Assembly: GCA_035548055.1 (NCBI GenBank)
Contig: DASZTL010000103.1
Location: forward strand, 1 to 57,059
Direction: 5' to 3'
Source of the DNA: DASZTV01 sp035548055
Lineage (GTDB): Bacteria > Actinomycetota > Actinomycetes > JAFAQI01
Length of the DNA: 57,059 nucleotides
Made by a program: the position numbers and the translations under genes. The notes under the pieces were generated by a model. The model was not told the origin of the DNA. It ran no database searches and saw nothing but the letters and a program-made list of their open reading frames with translations. This document shows, in pieces, positions 48,417-57,059 of this stretch; the first letter of the stretch is position 1; each line of letters begins with the position of its first letter.

Positions 48417-51400
48417 TCAGGCGAACGCGGCTTCGAGCAGCGCGGCCTGCTCGACCTCGTGGGTGTGATGCGATCCGGTTGACGGGGCCGCGGAGGCGTT
48501 GCGTGACACCCGCAGCAGTGGCCGGCCGCCGAGATGCTCCGGAAGCCGTAATGCGATGAACGGCCAGGCGCCTTGGTTTGCCGGCTCCTCCTGTACCCAG
48601 ATCAGCTTCGCGTCGGCAGGAAACGCTTCGAGTGCCGCCTTCAGTTCGATCGCGGGCAGCGGGTAGAGCCGCTCGGTACGAAGGATCGCCGTGTCAGTGA
48701 CGCCGAGCGTCTCGCGATGCTTGACGAGGTCGTAGTAGACCTTGCCGCTGCACAGCAGGACGCGGCGAACCGCCGACGGGTCTGGCACGTCCTCGATGAT
48801 CAGCGGTTGGAACCGACCGTTGGTGAACTCCTCGGGCATCGACGTGGCGGTCTTCAGGCGCAGCATCGACTTCGGTGTGAAGACGAGCAGCGGCCGCTGC
48901 CGCGCCCCGAGGGTGTGGAGCCGCAGCAAGTGGAAGTAGTTGGCCGGCGTGCTGGGCATCGTGATGACCCAGTTGCCTTCGGCCGACATCGTCAGATAGC
49001 GCTCGATCCGCGCCGACGAGTGGTCCGGACCCTGTCCCTCGTAGCCGTGTGGCAGCAGCAGAACGACGTTGGACGTTTGGCCCCACTTCACCTCGCTGGC
49101 CGAGATGAACTCGTCGATCACCTCCTGCGCCCCGTTCGCAAAGTCGCCGAACTGGGCCTCCCACGCCACCAGCGCATCGGGTCGCTCGACGGAGTACCCG
49201 TACTCGAAGCCCATCGCGGCGTACTCACTCAGCAGCGAGTCGTAGACGTAGAACGGTGCCTGGTCGTCGGTGAGGTTCGCCAGAGGCGTGTACTCGGCCG
49301 CCGTACGCCGGTCAACGATCACCGAGTGCCGTTGGCCGAACGTGCCGCGTCGCGAGTCCTGACCGGCAAGCCGCACCGGTCGCCCCTCCATCAGCAGCGA
49401 TCCGAACGCAAGCGTTTCCGCGAAGGCCCAATCGATGCCACCTTCGGTCACCATCCGAGCGCGCCTTTCGAGCTGTGGCAACAGGCGCGGGTGGACGTTG
49501 AAGCCGTCTGGCATCGAAACCTGCGCGTCACCGATCCGCTTCAGGACCTCGGGGGTGACAGCGGTCGGGGGTGGCGGGCCGACCGGCACCTCGGGAATCT
49601 CCTCGAACGGTGGCGGCGTGAAGTCGCGGCTTTCGGCAAACACCTTCTCCAGCTGACCGTGGTAGTCGCGAAGCGCGGCTTCGGCTTCCTCGACCGTGAT
49701 GTCGCCGCGGCCGATCAGCGACTCCGTGTAGAGCTTGCGCACGCTGCGCTTCGCGTCGATCAGGTCGTACATGAGCGGCTGCGTGAAGCTCGGCTCGTCC
49801 ACCTCGCTGTGACCGCGCCGGCGGTAGCAGAGCATGTCGACGACGACATCCTTCTTGAATGCCTGACGGAAGTCGTAGGCAAGCTCCGCCACCCGTACGA
49901 CGGCTTCCGGATCGTCGCCGTTCACGTGGAAGATCGGCGCCTGAATCATTCGTGCCACGTCGGTCGCGTAGACGCTCGATCGGGCGCTCGCCGGAGAGGT
50001 CGTGAAGCCGACCTGGTTGTTGATGACGACGTGCACCGTGCCGCCGGTCCGGTAGCCGCGTAGCTGCGAGAGATTCAGCGTCTCGGCGACGACTCCCTGC
50101 CCGGCAAACGCGGCGTCGCCGTGGATGAGGATCGGCAGCACGGTGAAGCCGCCTTCACCTCGGTTGAGCTTGTCCTGCTTCGCTCGAGCGATTCCCTCGA
50201 CGACCGGGTTCACGGTCTCGAGGTGCGACGGGTTGGAGGTGAGCGTCACCTTGACGGTCTCGCCGTCGGGCGCCGTGTAGGTGCCGTCGGCGCCGAGGTG
50301 GTACTTCACGTCGCCGGATCCATGCGCGGTTCGCGGGTCGAGGTTGCCCTCGAACTCGGAGAAGATCTGTCCGAACGACTTGCCGACGATGTTGGTGAGC
50401 ACGTTGAGCCGGCCACGGTGCGCCATGCCGATGACGACCTCGTCCATGTCGTCGTGCGCGGCGGCCGACACCACCGCGTCGAGCAGTGGGATCACCGACT
50501 CGCCACCTTCGAGCGAGAATCGCTTCTGCCCGACGTACTTGGTCTGCAGGAAGGTCTCGAACGCCTCGGACTCGTTGAGCTTGCCAAGGATTCGCAGCTG
50601 CTCCGCGCGGTCGGGACTCTCGTGCGGCCGCTCGACGCGCTCCTGGATCCAACGTCGCTGCTCGGGATCCTGGATGTGCATGTACTCGATGCCGACGGTG
50701 CGGCAGTAGGAATCGCGAAGTACGCCGAGGATCTCGCGCAGTTTCAGCATCGTGTGTCCGCCGAACCCGCCGCAGGGGAACTCACGGTCGAGGTCCCACA
50801 GTGTCAGGCCGTGGGTCACGACGTCGAGGTCCGGATGGCGCCGCAGCTCGAAGTCCAGCGGGTTGGTGTCCGCCATCAGGTGGCCGCGCACGCGATAGGC
50901 GTGGATCAGCTCGATCACCCGCGCCGGCTTGCCGACCTCCTCGTCGTGGCTGATCGCGATGTCGGTCGTCCAGCGAATCGGTTCGTACGGGATCCGCAGC
51001 GACGCGAACACGTCGTCCCAGAACAGATCGCCGAGCAGCAGCTCGTGGATGCGCCGGAGGAACTCACCGGACTCCGCGCCCTGGATGATGCGATGGTCGT
51101 ACGTCGAGGTCAGTGTGAGGATCTTGCTGACCGCGATTCGCGCGAGCGTCTCCTCGGCCGCGCCCTGGTACTCCGCCGGGTACTCCAGTGCGCCGACCCC
51201 GATGATCGTGCCCTGCCCCTGCATCAGGCGAGGCACCGAGTGGACGGTGCCGATGGTTCCCGGGTTGGTCAGGCTGACCGTCGTCCCGGTGAAGTCATCC
51301 ACGGTCAGCTTGTTGGTGCGAGCCTTGCGTACCACGTCCTCGTACGCCGCCCAGAACTTTGCGAAGTCGAGGGTGTCGGCGTTCTTGATCGCCGGTACGA

Positions 51401-52037
51401 CGAGGGTGTGGCTGCCGTCATCCTTGGTGAGGTCGATCGCCAAGCCCAGGTTGATGTGGTCCGGCTCGACGACGGTGGGCTTGCCGTCAGCCTCCGCGTA
51501 AGCCCGGTTCATGACCGGCATCTCGTGCAGCGCCTGAACCATCGCGAACCCGATGAGGTGGGTGAAGCTGACCTTGCCACCGCGCCCGCGGCGGAGATGG
51601 TTGTTGATGACGACCCGGTTGTCGATCAGCAGCTTGGCGGGGATCGCGCGGACGCTCGTCGCGGTCGGGACGGCCAGGCTCGCTTCCATGTTGACGACGG
51701 TGCGCGCCGCGGCGCCCTTGAGGGCACGCCCGACGGGGGCCGTCGGATGGCGGTCGGCGGTCGGTTCCGCGGCGGGCACGGCAGCCGGTGGGGGGAGCGG
51801 CGTGGGTGTCTCGATCGGTGCGGCTTGCGGAGCAGGCGCCGCAGCACCGTCCGGCGAGGACTCGGTCGGCCGGTTGCTGATCACCGGGGTGTCGCCCGGC
51901 GCGTAGTCGGCGAAGAAGTCCCACCAGGCCTTGTCGACCGAGTTCGGATCCTTCAGATAGGACTGGTACATCTCGTAGACCAGCCACTCATTCGGGCCGA
52001 AGCCCGCGAACTTCTCCTTCTCCGCGTCCATGGTCAC
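48417..52037 (-). CDS. kgd: Multifunctional 2-oxoglutarate decarboxylase/dehydrogenase E1-E2-like
   Basis: A 1206-residue fusion characteristic of actinobacteria. It has a short E1-type head (NEWLVYEMYQSYLKDPNSVD), a Pro/Ala linker, an E2-type acyltransferase domain (about 110-345, with SFTHLIGFAMVQAL and YDHRIIQGAESGEFLRRI), and a ThDP-dependent E1 domain (VVIGMAHRGRLNVLTNIVGK; GDAAFAGQGVVAETLNLSQL; HVVINNQVGFTTSPASARSS). The transketolase C-part follows. It runs the 2-oxoglutarate step of the TCA cycle together with E3 and E2. GTG 52037 or ATG 52031 is the start. Confidence 0.95.
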   Translation of the reverse strand: MTMDAEKEKFAGFGPNEWLVYEMYQSYLKDPNSVDKAWWDFFADYAPGDTPVISNRPTESSPDGAAAPAPQAAPIETPTPLPPPAAVPAAEPTADRHPTAPVGRALKGAAARTVVNMEASLAVPTATSVRAIPAKLLIDNRVVINNHLRRGRGGKVSFTHLIGFAMVQALHEMPVMNRAYAEADGKPTVVEPDHINLGLAIDLTKDDGSHTLVVPAIKNADTLDFAKFWAAYEDVVRKARTNKLTVDDFTGTTVSLTNPGTIGTVHSVPRLMQGQGTIIGVGALEYPAEYQGAAEETLARIAVSKILTLTSTYDHRIIQGAESGEFLRRIHELLLGDLFWDDVFASLRIPYEPIRWTTDIAISHDEEVGKPARVIELIHAYRVRGHLMADTNPLDFELRRHPDLDVVTHGLTLWDLDREFPCGGFGGHTMLKLREILGVLRDSYCRTVGIEYMHIQDPEQRRWIQERVERPHESPDRAEQLRILGKLNESEAFETFLQTKYVGQKRFSLEGGESVIPLLDAVVSAAAHDDMDEVVIGMAHRGRLNVLTNIVGKSFGQIFSEFEGNLDPRTAHGSGDVKYHLGADGTYTAPDGETVKVTLTSNPSHLETVNPVVEGIARAKQDKLNRGEGGFTVLPILIHGDAAFAGQGVVAETLNLSQLRGYRTGGTVHVVINNQVGFTTSPASARSSVYATDVARMIQAPIFHVNGDDPEAVVRVAELAYDFRQAFKKDVVVDMLCYRRRGHSEVDEPSFTQPLMYDLIDAKRSVRKLYTESLIGRGDITVEEAEAALRDYHGQLEKVFAESRDFTPPPFEEIPEVPVGPPPPTAVTPEVLKRIGDAQVSMPDGFNVHPRLLPQLERRARMVTEGGIDWAFAETLAFGSLLMEGRPVRLAGQDSRRGTFGQRHSVIVDRRTAAEYTPLANLTDDQAPFYVYDSLLSEYAAMGFEYGYSVERPDALVAWEAQFGDFANGAQEVIDEFISASEVKWGQTSNVVLLLPHGYEGQGPDHSSARIERYLTMSAEGNWVITMPSTPANYFHLLRLHTLGARQRPLLVFTPKSMLRLKTATSMPEEFTNGRFQPLIIEDVPDPSAVRRVLLCSGKVYYDLVKHRETLGVTDTAILRTERLYPLPAIELKAALEAFPADAKLIWVQEEPANQGAWPFIALRLPEHLGGRPLLRVSRNASAAPSTGSHHTHEVEQAALLEAAFA

Positions 52038-52085
52038 GCGGACATCGCCTCTTTCAGCCGAGCGCGTCGTATCTGCGATTCCAGC

Positions 52086-53693
52086 CTAGTCAGCCGTCGA
52101 GGTGCTCGTCGGGTTGCCGAGATCGACGAGGACACGTCGGGCGGCGTTGTGGCCGGCCGCGCCGATCACCGACCCGGCTGGGAAGCAGCCTGCGCTCGCG
52201 GCATAGAGCCCGCCGATGCCCGTCGCGTACGGGATCCGCTCGTCGAAGCCGAAGGTGTTGTCGACGTGGTGAATGTGGCCGTGGCGGATGCCGAAATGCG
52301 CCTCGATCGACGGCGGCGGCAGCGGAGAGCTGTCGGCCACGAGGGCCGACGTGCCGGGCGCGAAGCGGTCGCAGATCTCGAGCAGATGCTGCACGTAGCG
52401 GTCGAGCTCTGCGTCCCAGCTCGATCCGGCAGGTTGCCACGGCACCGACTGCACGAACAGGGCGGAGGAGTGATGACCAGCCTCGTCCTGCAGCGATCGG
52501 TCAGCGGTGGTGTGGAGGTACCACTCGATCGTCGGGAAGTCAGGCAGCCGCCCGGCCGTCACCTGAGCCCACATGTCGCGCACCGACTGCAGCGGCCTGT
52601 CCTGCTCGAGCAGGTGGATCGTTGACCCGAACGGCGATGCCGCTCCCTCCGGCAGGCAGCTGAAGCGTGGCAGGTCGGCGAGCGCGAGGTTGACCTTCAG
52701 GGTCGTGCCGGCGCGCCGCACCGATTCGAGCCGGTCGACGAGCGGGGAGGGGAGCTGGACCAGGCTCGACAACGTGAACGGGTCACAAGCGGCAACGACG
52801 ACGCTCGCCGCGACCGCTCGGCCGTCGGCAAGAACGACCCCGGACGTCGCACCTCCGGAGACGGTCACCGCCGCTATCGGAGCGTCGGTGACGATTCGCG
52901 CTCCGTGGCGCCGGGCCCGATCAGCAATGGTTGCGGCCACCGTTCCCATCCCGCCGCGCACGATCATCCAGGTGCCGTCAGCCCCGGGAAGCCGGCACAT
53001 GTTGTGCACCAGGAAGTTGTGCCCCGTGCCGGGATCGTCGGGTCCGGCGTGCAGGCCGGACAGCCCGTCGGTGACGGCGTACATCGCGATGACCAGCTCG
53101 GTCACGAAGCCGAACCGGCTCAGGTAGGACGTGACGTCGCCGCGGACCAGCTCGACGAACGTGTCGCGTAAGGCAGGGCGGATGTAGCGCTCCGCGGTGG
53201 CCTCGAGGGTCAGCGGCTCGGCGAGCCAGGCCGGCGCAAGATCCTCACGCAGCATTGCCAGCTCGGCGGCGAGACGGTCGTCCGCGTCGGCATCGGCCGC
53301 CGTGAAGAACTCCGCAAACTGCTTGCGGGTCGCTGCGCGGTCACTGCCCATCAACAGGTAGCGGTCGGTTGTGGTCGGAAGGAAGTAGTGCGGATCCCGG
53401 CGTACCAACGGGAGGCGCAGGTCGAGGAGCCGCTCGAGCTCCGGTGGCATCAGGCCGAGCAGGTAGGAGCCGGTCGACTGCCGAAGCCCCGGCACGTTCG
53501 GGAACGGCTGCTCGGTGCGGGCCGCCCCGCCGATGACCACGTCGCGTTCGAGGACCAGTACGTCGAGCCCGGCCGCGGCGAGCACCGTTGCCGCGACGAG
53601 GCCGTTGTGGCCGGCGCCGACGACGATGGCATCGGCCCGTGACGGCAGCGGGTCGGTAGTCGTCACTCCGGCGGCCGGATCATCGGTGCCCAC
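52086..53693 (-). CDS. FAD-dependent oxidoreductase, phytoene-desaturase/CrtI-like
   Basis: A 535-residue NAD(P)/FAD-dependent enzyme. The dinucleotide motif DAIVVGAGHNGLVAATVLAA leads to the ERDVVIGGAART stretch. The C-terminal FAD motif is GGLYAASAGCFPAGSVIGAA. The sequence belongs to the broad phytoene desaturase/PDDC-like group, often found without other carotenoid genes; its substrate is unknown. The start is GTG 53693. Confidence 0.85.
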   Translation of the reverse strand: MGTDDPAAGVTTTDPLPSRADAIVVGAGHNGLVAATVLAAAGLDVLVLERDVVIGGAARTEQPFPNVPGLRQSTGSYLLGLMPPELERLLDLRLPLVRRDPHYFLPTTTDRYLLMGSDRAATRKQFAEFFTAADADADDRLAAELAMLREDLAPAWLAEPLTLEATAERYIRPALRDTFVELVRGDVTSYLSRFGFVTELVIAMYAVTDGLSGLHAGPDDPGTGHNFLVHNMCRLPGADGTWMIVRGGMGTVAATIADRARRHGARIVTDAPIAAVTVSGGATSGVVLADGRAVAASVVVAACDPFTLSSLVQLPSPLVDRLESVRRAGTTLKVNLALADLPRFSCLPEGAASPFGSTIHLLEQDRPLQSVRDMWAQVTAGRLPDFPTIEWYLHTTADRSLQDEAGHHSSALFVQSVPWQPAGSSWDAELDRYVQHLLEICDRFAPGTSALVADSSPLPPPSIEAHFGIRHGHIHHVDNTFGFDERIPYATGIGGLYAASAGCFPAGSVIGAAGHNAARRVLVDLGNPTSTSTAD

Positions 53694-53737
53694 CTTCGTC
53701 GACCGGCGAGTCGCAGCCCGAGGCCGCCGGTCTTCGA

Positions 53738-54280
53738 CTACTTGAAGGCGTAGTCGATGGTCAGCCGCTCTTTACCCCCACCGAGGTCGCGGCCGGAGAC
53801 CGTGCCTTGAGCGCCCTCGTAGTAGCCGTTGCCGCCGGTCACCGTGCCGGTGATCCGGGCGCTTCGAACGTCGAGGGTCTGGTCGACCAGGATGACGCCA
53901 TTGCGGAGCGCCAACGCGCCACGACAGTCCTGGTGCAATCCGTTGCTCGTGTCGGAGACGCAGATGTAGGCGGTGGTACCGATGATCTTGCGATGTCCGG
54001 GCTTGCTCAGGGCAGCCGAGAAGACGGTGTGAGAGCGGTCGAGGGCCTTCGCGCCTGTCGTCCGGCTGATCAGCCTCAGATTCGACGGCAGGTGCAACGT
54101 CGTCTTCGGCGCGGTTTGCATGTGGGGCGCGACTGTGCCCGGCGGTGCGACGTTCAACGACTGTTCGGGAAGGGCGGCACGCGGGGCGCCGGCGGCAGAT
54201 GTGCCGACGATGACGGCACTGCCGACCCCGCCGGCGGCGATGGCGAGCGCGAGCACACTCAAGGCGCGCTTGACCGACAC
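53738..54280 (-). CDS. Exported allene-oxide-cyclase-barrel-like protein
   Basis: A 180-residue secreted protein. A signal peptide (RALSVLALAIAAGGVGSAVI) precedes a linker. The C-terminal half has TAYICVSDTSNGLHQDC, GALALRNGVILVDQTL and ARITGTVTGGNGYYEGAQGT, then the last strand ERLTIDYAF. This pattern is that of small bacterial allene oxide cyclase-like barrels. The role is unknown. GTG 54280 is chosen over an upstream start because GAGGAAGGGG precedes it. Confidence 0.65.
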   Translation of the reverse strand: MSVKRALSVLALAIAAGGVGSAVIVGTSAAGAPRAALPEQSLNVAPPGTVAPHMQTAPKTTLHLPSNLRLISRTTGAKALDRSHTVFSAALSKPGHRKIIGTTAYICVSDTSNGLHQDCRGALALRNGVILVDQTLDVRSARITGTVTGGNGYYEGAQGTVSGRDLGGGKERLTIDYAFK

Positions 54281-54396
54281 GGCGTCCCCTTCCTCGATCC
54301 GTACCACTGCTATTCGTGATGCGGAAGGTCGTTTCCTCCTTCCATCATGCGCGATGCCCGACTCGGAGGGAAGCGCACGCTCGCTCGACTGGTTGG

Positions 54397-55860
54397 ATGA
54401 TCACGATGAACGCCATCGACGCCGGCGCGAAGCGGCAGGTTCGCCCCAACCTCGCACTGACCGTGATAGCGGCCGCGCAGCTGATGGTCGTGCTCGACGC
54501 CACGATCGTGAACATCGCATTGCCTTACATCCAAGGTGCGTTGAAGTTCTCGACGACGAGCCTGTCCTGGGTCCTGAACTCCTACACCCTCGTCTTCGGC
54601 GGCCTGCTCCTGCTCGGCGGCAGAACCGGGGACCTGTTCGGGCGACGTCGGATGTTCGTGATCGGCGTATCGCTCTTTGCCGTCGCGAGCCTCCTGGGCG
54701 GATTCGCGCAGGACAAGGGTTGGCTCCTCGCGATGCGTGCGCTGCAGGGTGTCGGCGGGGCGATCGCGTCGCCGACCGCATTGTCCCTGGTCGCGACGAC
54801 CTTCGAGGAAGGTCCCGATCGCAACCGCGCCTTCGGCGTGTACGCCGCGGTGTCCGGCGCGGGCGCGGCAATCGGCCTGATTCTCGGTGGCATCCTCACC
54901 GACTTCTTGTCGTGGCGATGGGTGCTGTTCGTGAATGCGCCCATCGGGCTGGTGATCGCATTGATGGCGCCACGGGTGATCCCCGACTCCGGCCGTGGCG
55001 AGGCCGGCGCGCTCGACGTACCCGGCGCGGTCATCTCGACCGCCGGAATGGGTTCGCTGGTCTATGGCTTCATTCATGCCGCGAACGACGGCTGGCACAA
55101 CCGCGGCACGTTGGTCTGGTTTGCGGCGGCGGCGGTCCTCCTGGTCGCGTTCGTGGGCGTCGAGGTCCGATCGGTGCGGCCACTGATGCCGCTCCGGCTG
55201 TTCGGCGACCGGACTCGAGTAGGTTGCTACCTCGTCATGCTGATCCTTGGCGCTGCGGTCTTCTCGACGTTCTTCTTCCTCACGCAGTACATCCAGGACG
55301 TGCACGGATTCCGGCCCATTCAGGCGGGGTTCGCATTCCTTCCGATGAGCGCCGTGATCGTGACGATGGCTCAGATCGCCAGCCGTGTCGTGCATCGTGT
55401 CGGGGCCCAGCCGCTGATCACGGCCGGCATCATCTCGGTCGGTTTCGGGCTGCTCTTCCTCTCTCGGCTCACGCCGTCGTCGTCGTACGTCGGCAACGTG
55501 CTACCGGGCATCCTGCTGGTCGCCGCCGGGATGGGCTCGATCTTCGTGCCGGTCACCCTCGGTGCGGTGTCGGGTGTCTCCGCGGCCGATTCGGGCATCG
55601 CCTCCGCGATGCTCAACGTCGGGCAGCAGGTAGGCGGGACCCTCGGCCTGTCATCCCTCGTCGCCGTCTTCAGCTCGGCGGCACATAGTGCGACAGCGCA
55701 CGCGCCGCACACCACGATCGCGGCGTTCAAGAACTACACGTTCACTCACGGGACTGACGCGGCGTTCAAGGCCGGTGCGCTGTTCGCGCTTGCCGGTCTC
55801 GTCGCCGCGTTCGTGCTGATCCGTGTCAACCCCGCAACCGAGCAGGCTGGTGTTTCGTGA
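54397..55860 (+). CDS. DHA2-family (EmrB/QacA) drug efflux transporter
   Basis: A 487-residue MFS transporter of the fourteen-helix class. LMVVLDATIVNIALPYIQGA is the DHA2 motif D1; GGRTGDLFGRRRMFVIGV is motif A; MRALQGVGGAIASPTALSLV motif B; FGVYAAVSGAGAAIGLILGG motif C. It exports hydrophobic or cationic compounds with proton exchange. The stop overlaps the plsC GTG by 4 bp. ATG 54397 or 54406 may be used. Confidence 0.92.
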   Translation: MITMNAIDAGAKRQVRPNLALTVIAAAQLMVVLDATIVNIALPYIQGALKFSTTSLSWVLNSYTLVFGGLLLLGGRTGDLFGRRRMFVIGVSLFAVASLLGGFAQDKGWLLAMRALQGVGGAIASPTALSLVATTFEEGPDRNRAFGVYAAVSGAGAAIGLILGGILTDFLSWRWVLFVNAPIGLVIALMAPRVIPDSGRGEAGALDVPGAVISTAGMGSLVYGFIHAANDGWHNRGTLVWFAAAAVLLVAFVGVEVRSVRPLMPLRLFGDRTRVGCYLVMLILGAAVFSTFFFLTQYIQDVHGFRPIQAGFAFLPMSAVIVTMAQIASRVVHRVGAQPLITAGIISVGFGLLFLSRLTPSSSYVGNVLPGILLVAAGMGSIFVPVTLGAVSGVSAADSGIASAMLNVGQQVGGTLGLSSLVAVFSSAAHSATAHAPHTTIAAFKNYTFTHGTDAAFKAGALFALAGLVAAFVLIRVNPATEQAGVS

Positions 55861-56657
55861 CGTCCTCCCAGACCAAGCGACGGCGTGAGTGGGTCTACCG
55901 GCCGGTGATCCGGGTAGCGCTGGCCTTGTTCCGCCTGCTGGGCTTCCGGTTCACGCTGAATGGCATCGAGAACGTCCCCACCGCGGGGGGTGCAGTGCTC
56001 GCCTGCAACCACGTGAGCTACTTCGACTTCATGTTCGTGGGGCTGCCGGCCCACTACAACGGTCGCCGCCTGGTGCGATTCATGGCGAAGAAGTCGGTGT
56101 TCGACAACCCGGTCGCGGGACCGTTGATGCGTGGAATGCATCACATCCCGGTCGACCGATCTGCCGGTCTCGGCGCGTATGAGTCCGCGCTTGACGCGTT
56201 GCGTTCTGGTGAGCTGATCGGCGTGTTTCCCGAGTCGACGATCAGCCGGGCATTTGTGCCGAGGACGTTCAAGACCGGTGCCGCGCGTATGGCGATCGAG
56301 GCAGATGCGCCCCTGGTTCCGGTCATCGTGTGGGGCGGGCATCGGGTCTGGACCTCTGGGCGTAAGCCGATCCTGCGGCGCCGGGTCCCGATCGTCATCG
56401 AGGTGGCGCCACCGCTCGAACTTCCGGAGGGCATCACGGCGATCGAAGCGACCGCCTTGTTGCACGAGGCGATGACGCAGATGTGCCAGAAGGTCCAGCG
56501 TTCCTATCCCGCGCCGGACTCCGACGCTGAGCAGTGGTGGCAGCCGTCGTACCTCGGCGGTGCCGCGCCGACGCTGGAGGAAGCCAAGCCGATAGAGGCC
56601 GCCGCGATCGCGGCCCGCGCAGCGCGGAAGCAGAAGAAGCGGAAACCGGCCGCTTAA
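55857..56657 (+). CDS. 1-acylglycerol-3-phosphate acyltransferase (PlsC family)
   Basis: A 266-residue acyltransferase. NHVSYFD is the HX4D active-site motif; VFDNPVAGPLMRGMHHIPVD, FPESTISRAFVPRTFKTGAA (motif III) and PLVPVIVWGG follow. It makes phosphatidic acid from lysophosphatidate or acylates a related lipid. The C-terminal 70 residues are low-complexity and basic. It ends in CTTAAG, sharing bases with the convergent MFS stop. Confidence 0.9.
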   Translation: MTSSQTKRRREWVYRPVIRVALALFRLLGFRFTLNGIENVPTAGGAVLACNHVSYFDFMFVGLPAHYNGRRLVRFMAKKSVFDNPVAGPLMRGMHHIPVDRSAGLGAYESALDALRSGELIGVFPESTISRAFVPRTFKTGAARMAIEADAPLVPVIVWGGHRVWTSGRKPILRRRVPIVIEVAPPLELPEGITAIEATALLHEAMTQMCQKVQRSYPAPDSDAEQWWQPSYLGGAAPTLEEAKPIEAAAIAARAARKQKKRKPAA

Positions 56658-57059
56658 GTCAGGACGACGTGGCGACGCAGCATGCGCAGCGGTAACAACG
56701 TCATCAGAATCGGCGCACCGATCATCAGCCACATGATCGCGTAGCCATGCGTGGCCGACAGCCACGAGCGCGACCAGGTGACGGCGGCGCCGACCAGCAG
56801 CGGCCCGAGTACGACGCCGATACCGCGCGAGAAGTCGACCAGGCCGGCGGCTGCGCCTTGTCCGGTGTCCGGGGCGAGGGTGAATGCGAGGGCCTGCGGG
56901 AGAGTCATGAGAATCGATCCGGCGATCGCACCGATGGGCAGGACGATCATCATCGGGGTCACCGACGTCGAGAACAGCCCGAAGCACAGCAGGGCGCCAT
57001 AGACCATGGCGGAGAGCTCCATCACGCGCACGATCCCGAACCGCTCCGCCAGTCGGCTA
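56654..57059 (-). CDS. MFS transporter, C-terminal portion (5' end beyond window)
   Basis: The open frame continues off the right edge through SRLAERFGIVRVMELSAMVY, the loop and helix motif of an MFS protein, so about 135 codons of the C-terminal part are visible. Helices such as MMIVLPIGAIAGSILMTLPQ, VVLGPLLVGAAVTW and YAIMWLMIGAPILMTLL follow, ending LRRHVVLT. The start and substrate lie outside the window. Confidence 0.85.
   Translation of the reverse strand, partial: SRLAERFGIVRVMELSAMVYGALLCFGLFSTSVTPMMIVLPIGAIAGSILMTLPQALAFTLAPDTGQGAAAGLVDFSRGIGVVLGPLLVGAAVTWSRSWLSATHGYAIMWLMIGAPILMTLLPLRMLRRHVVLT

Noticed and set aside
50121..52625. Long open frame of 834 codons on the plus strand opposite kgd
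   Set aside because: It is the antisense shadow of kgd and its neighbour, Arg/Val/Asp-rich and without any motif; high GC content creates such frames.

Overview
The window reads as high-GC Actinomycetota chromosome. The marker set supports this: a Kgd-type multifunctional 2-oxoglutarate enzyme, WhiB1, SigR/RsrA with zinc-anti-sigma cysteines, RsbW/SigF, nickel superoxide dismutase with its S26 maturation protease, PdtaS, DUF6104, DUF5317 and the 70-residue biotin carrier protein related to mycobacterial TB7.3. No rRNA, tRNA, CRISPR array or phage gene was recognised. The order aroA-rsgA / sigH-rshA / TB7.3 / pdtaS / whiB1 resembles the core order known from mycobacteria, so most of the window is conserved chromosome carrying insertions.

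Layout. 1-3.6 kb: a FAD-linked oxidase running off the left edge, divergent from a MarR-MFS pair across an 18-bp perfect palindrome, then a hexapeptide acetyltransferase. 3.6-9.7 kb: DUF2332-hisN, a TetR-diiron protein pair, rsgA-aroA. 9.8-16.2 kb: DksA-like zinc finger, alpha/beta hydrolase, sigR-rsrA-galE behind a textbook SigR promoter, DUF5317, and a split acyl-CoA carboxylase (biotin carboxylase, enoyl-CoA hydratase, free biotin carrier). 16.2-31.9 kb: accessory block between the biotin carrier gene and pdtaS, holding a PilT-like ATPase, a COG3375-type GNAT, a PucR regulator, a lipoprotein, a branched-chain amino-acid type transporter condensed into two giant proteins (MFS-LivF and LivH-LivM-LivG, with no substrate-binding protein), an N-succinylamino-acid-racemase-type enolase, a DNRLRE-like exported protein, an M20 hydrolase, two paralogous two-TM proteins, two small atypical genes, an IS3 remnant and a decayed third copy of the two-TM gene. 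32-39.6 kb: pdtaS, whiB1, a lipid-kinase-like protein, rsbW-sigF, a TMEM175-like channel, a Tat-exported PHP-like protein and a lipoprotein. 39.7-46.4 kb: GNAT, sodN/sodX, a polar amino-acid ABC transporter, malic enzyme, a quinone-oxidoreductase-like protein. 46.5-48.2 kb: a Fur-family peroxide/iron operon (HiPIP-like protein, Fur, rubrerythrin, DUF3501). 48.2-57 kb: DUF6104, kgd, a phytoene-desaturase-like oxidoreductase, an exported barrel-like protein, a DHA2 drug exporter, plsC and a truncated MFS gene.

How the genes may work together. The accessory block contains, within 12 kb, the three enzyme types (GNAT succinyltransferase, NSAR-type racemase, M20 deacylase) of the known route that irreversibly converts D- to L-amino acids. 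They are interleaved with an unusual amino-acid-type transporter and a PucR regulator. My inference is a capture-and-inversion system for D-amino acids or N-acylated amino acids; the chimeric transporter and its unfamiliar envelope partners are the least described part. The rest is mainly redox and stress control (SigR, SigF, WhiB1, PdtaS, Fur, Ni-SOD) and central metabolism (Kgd, malic enzyme).
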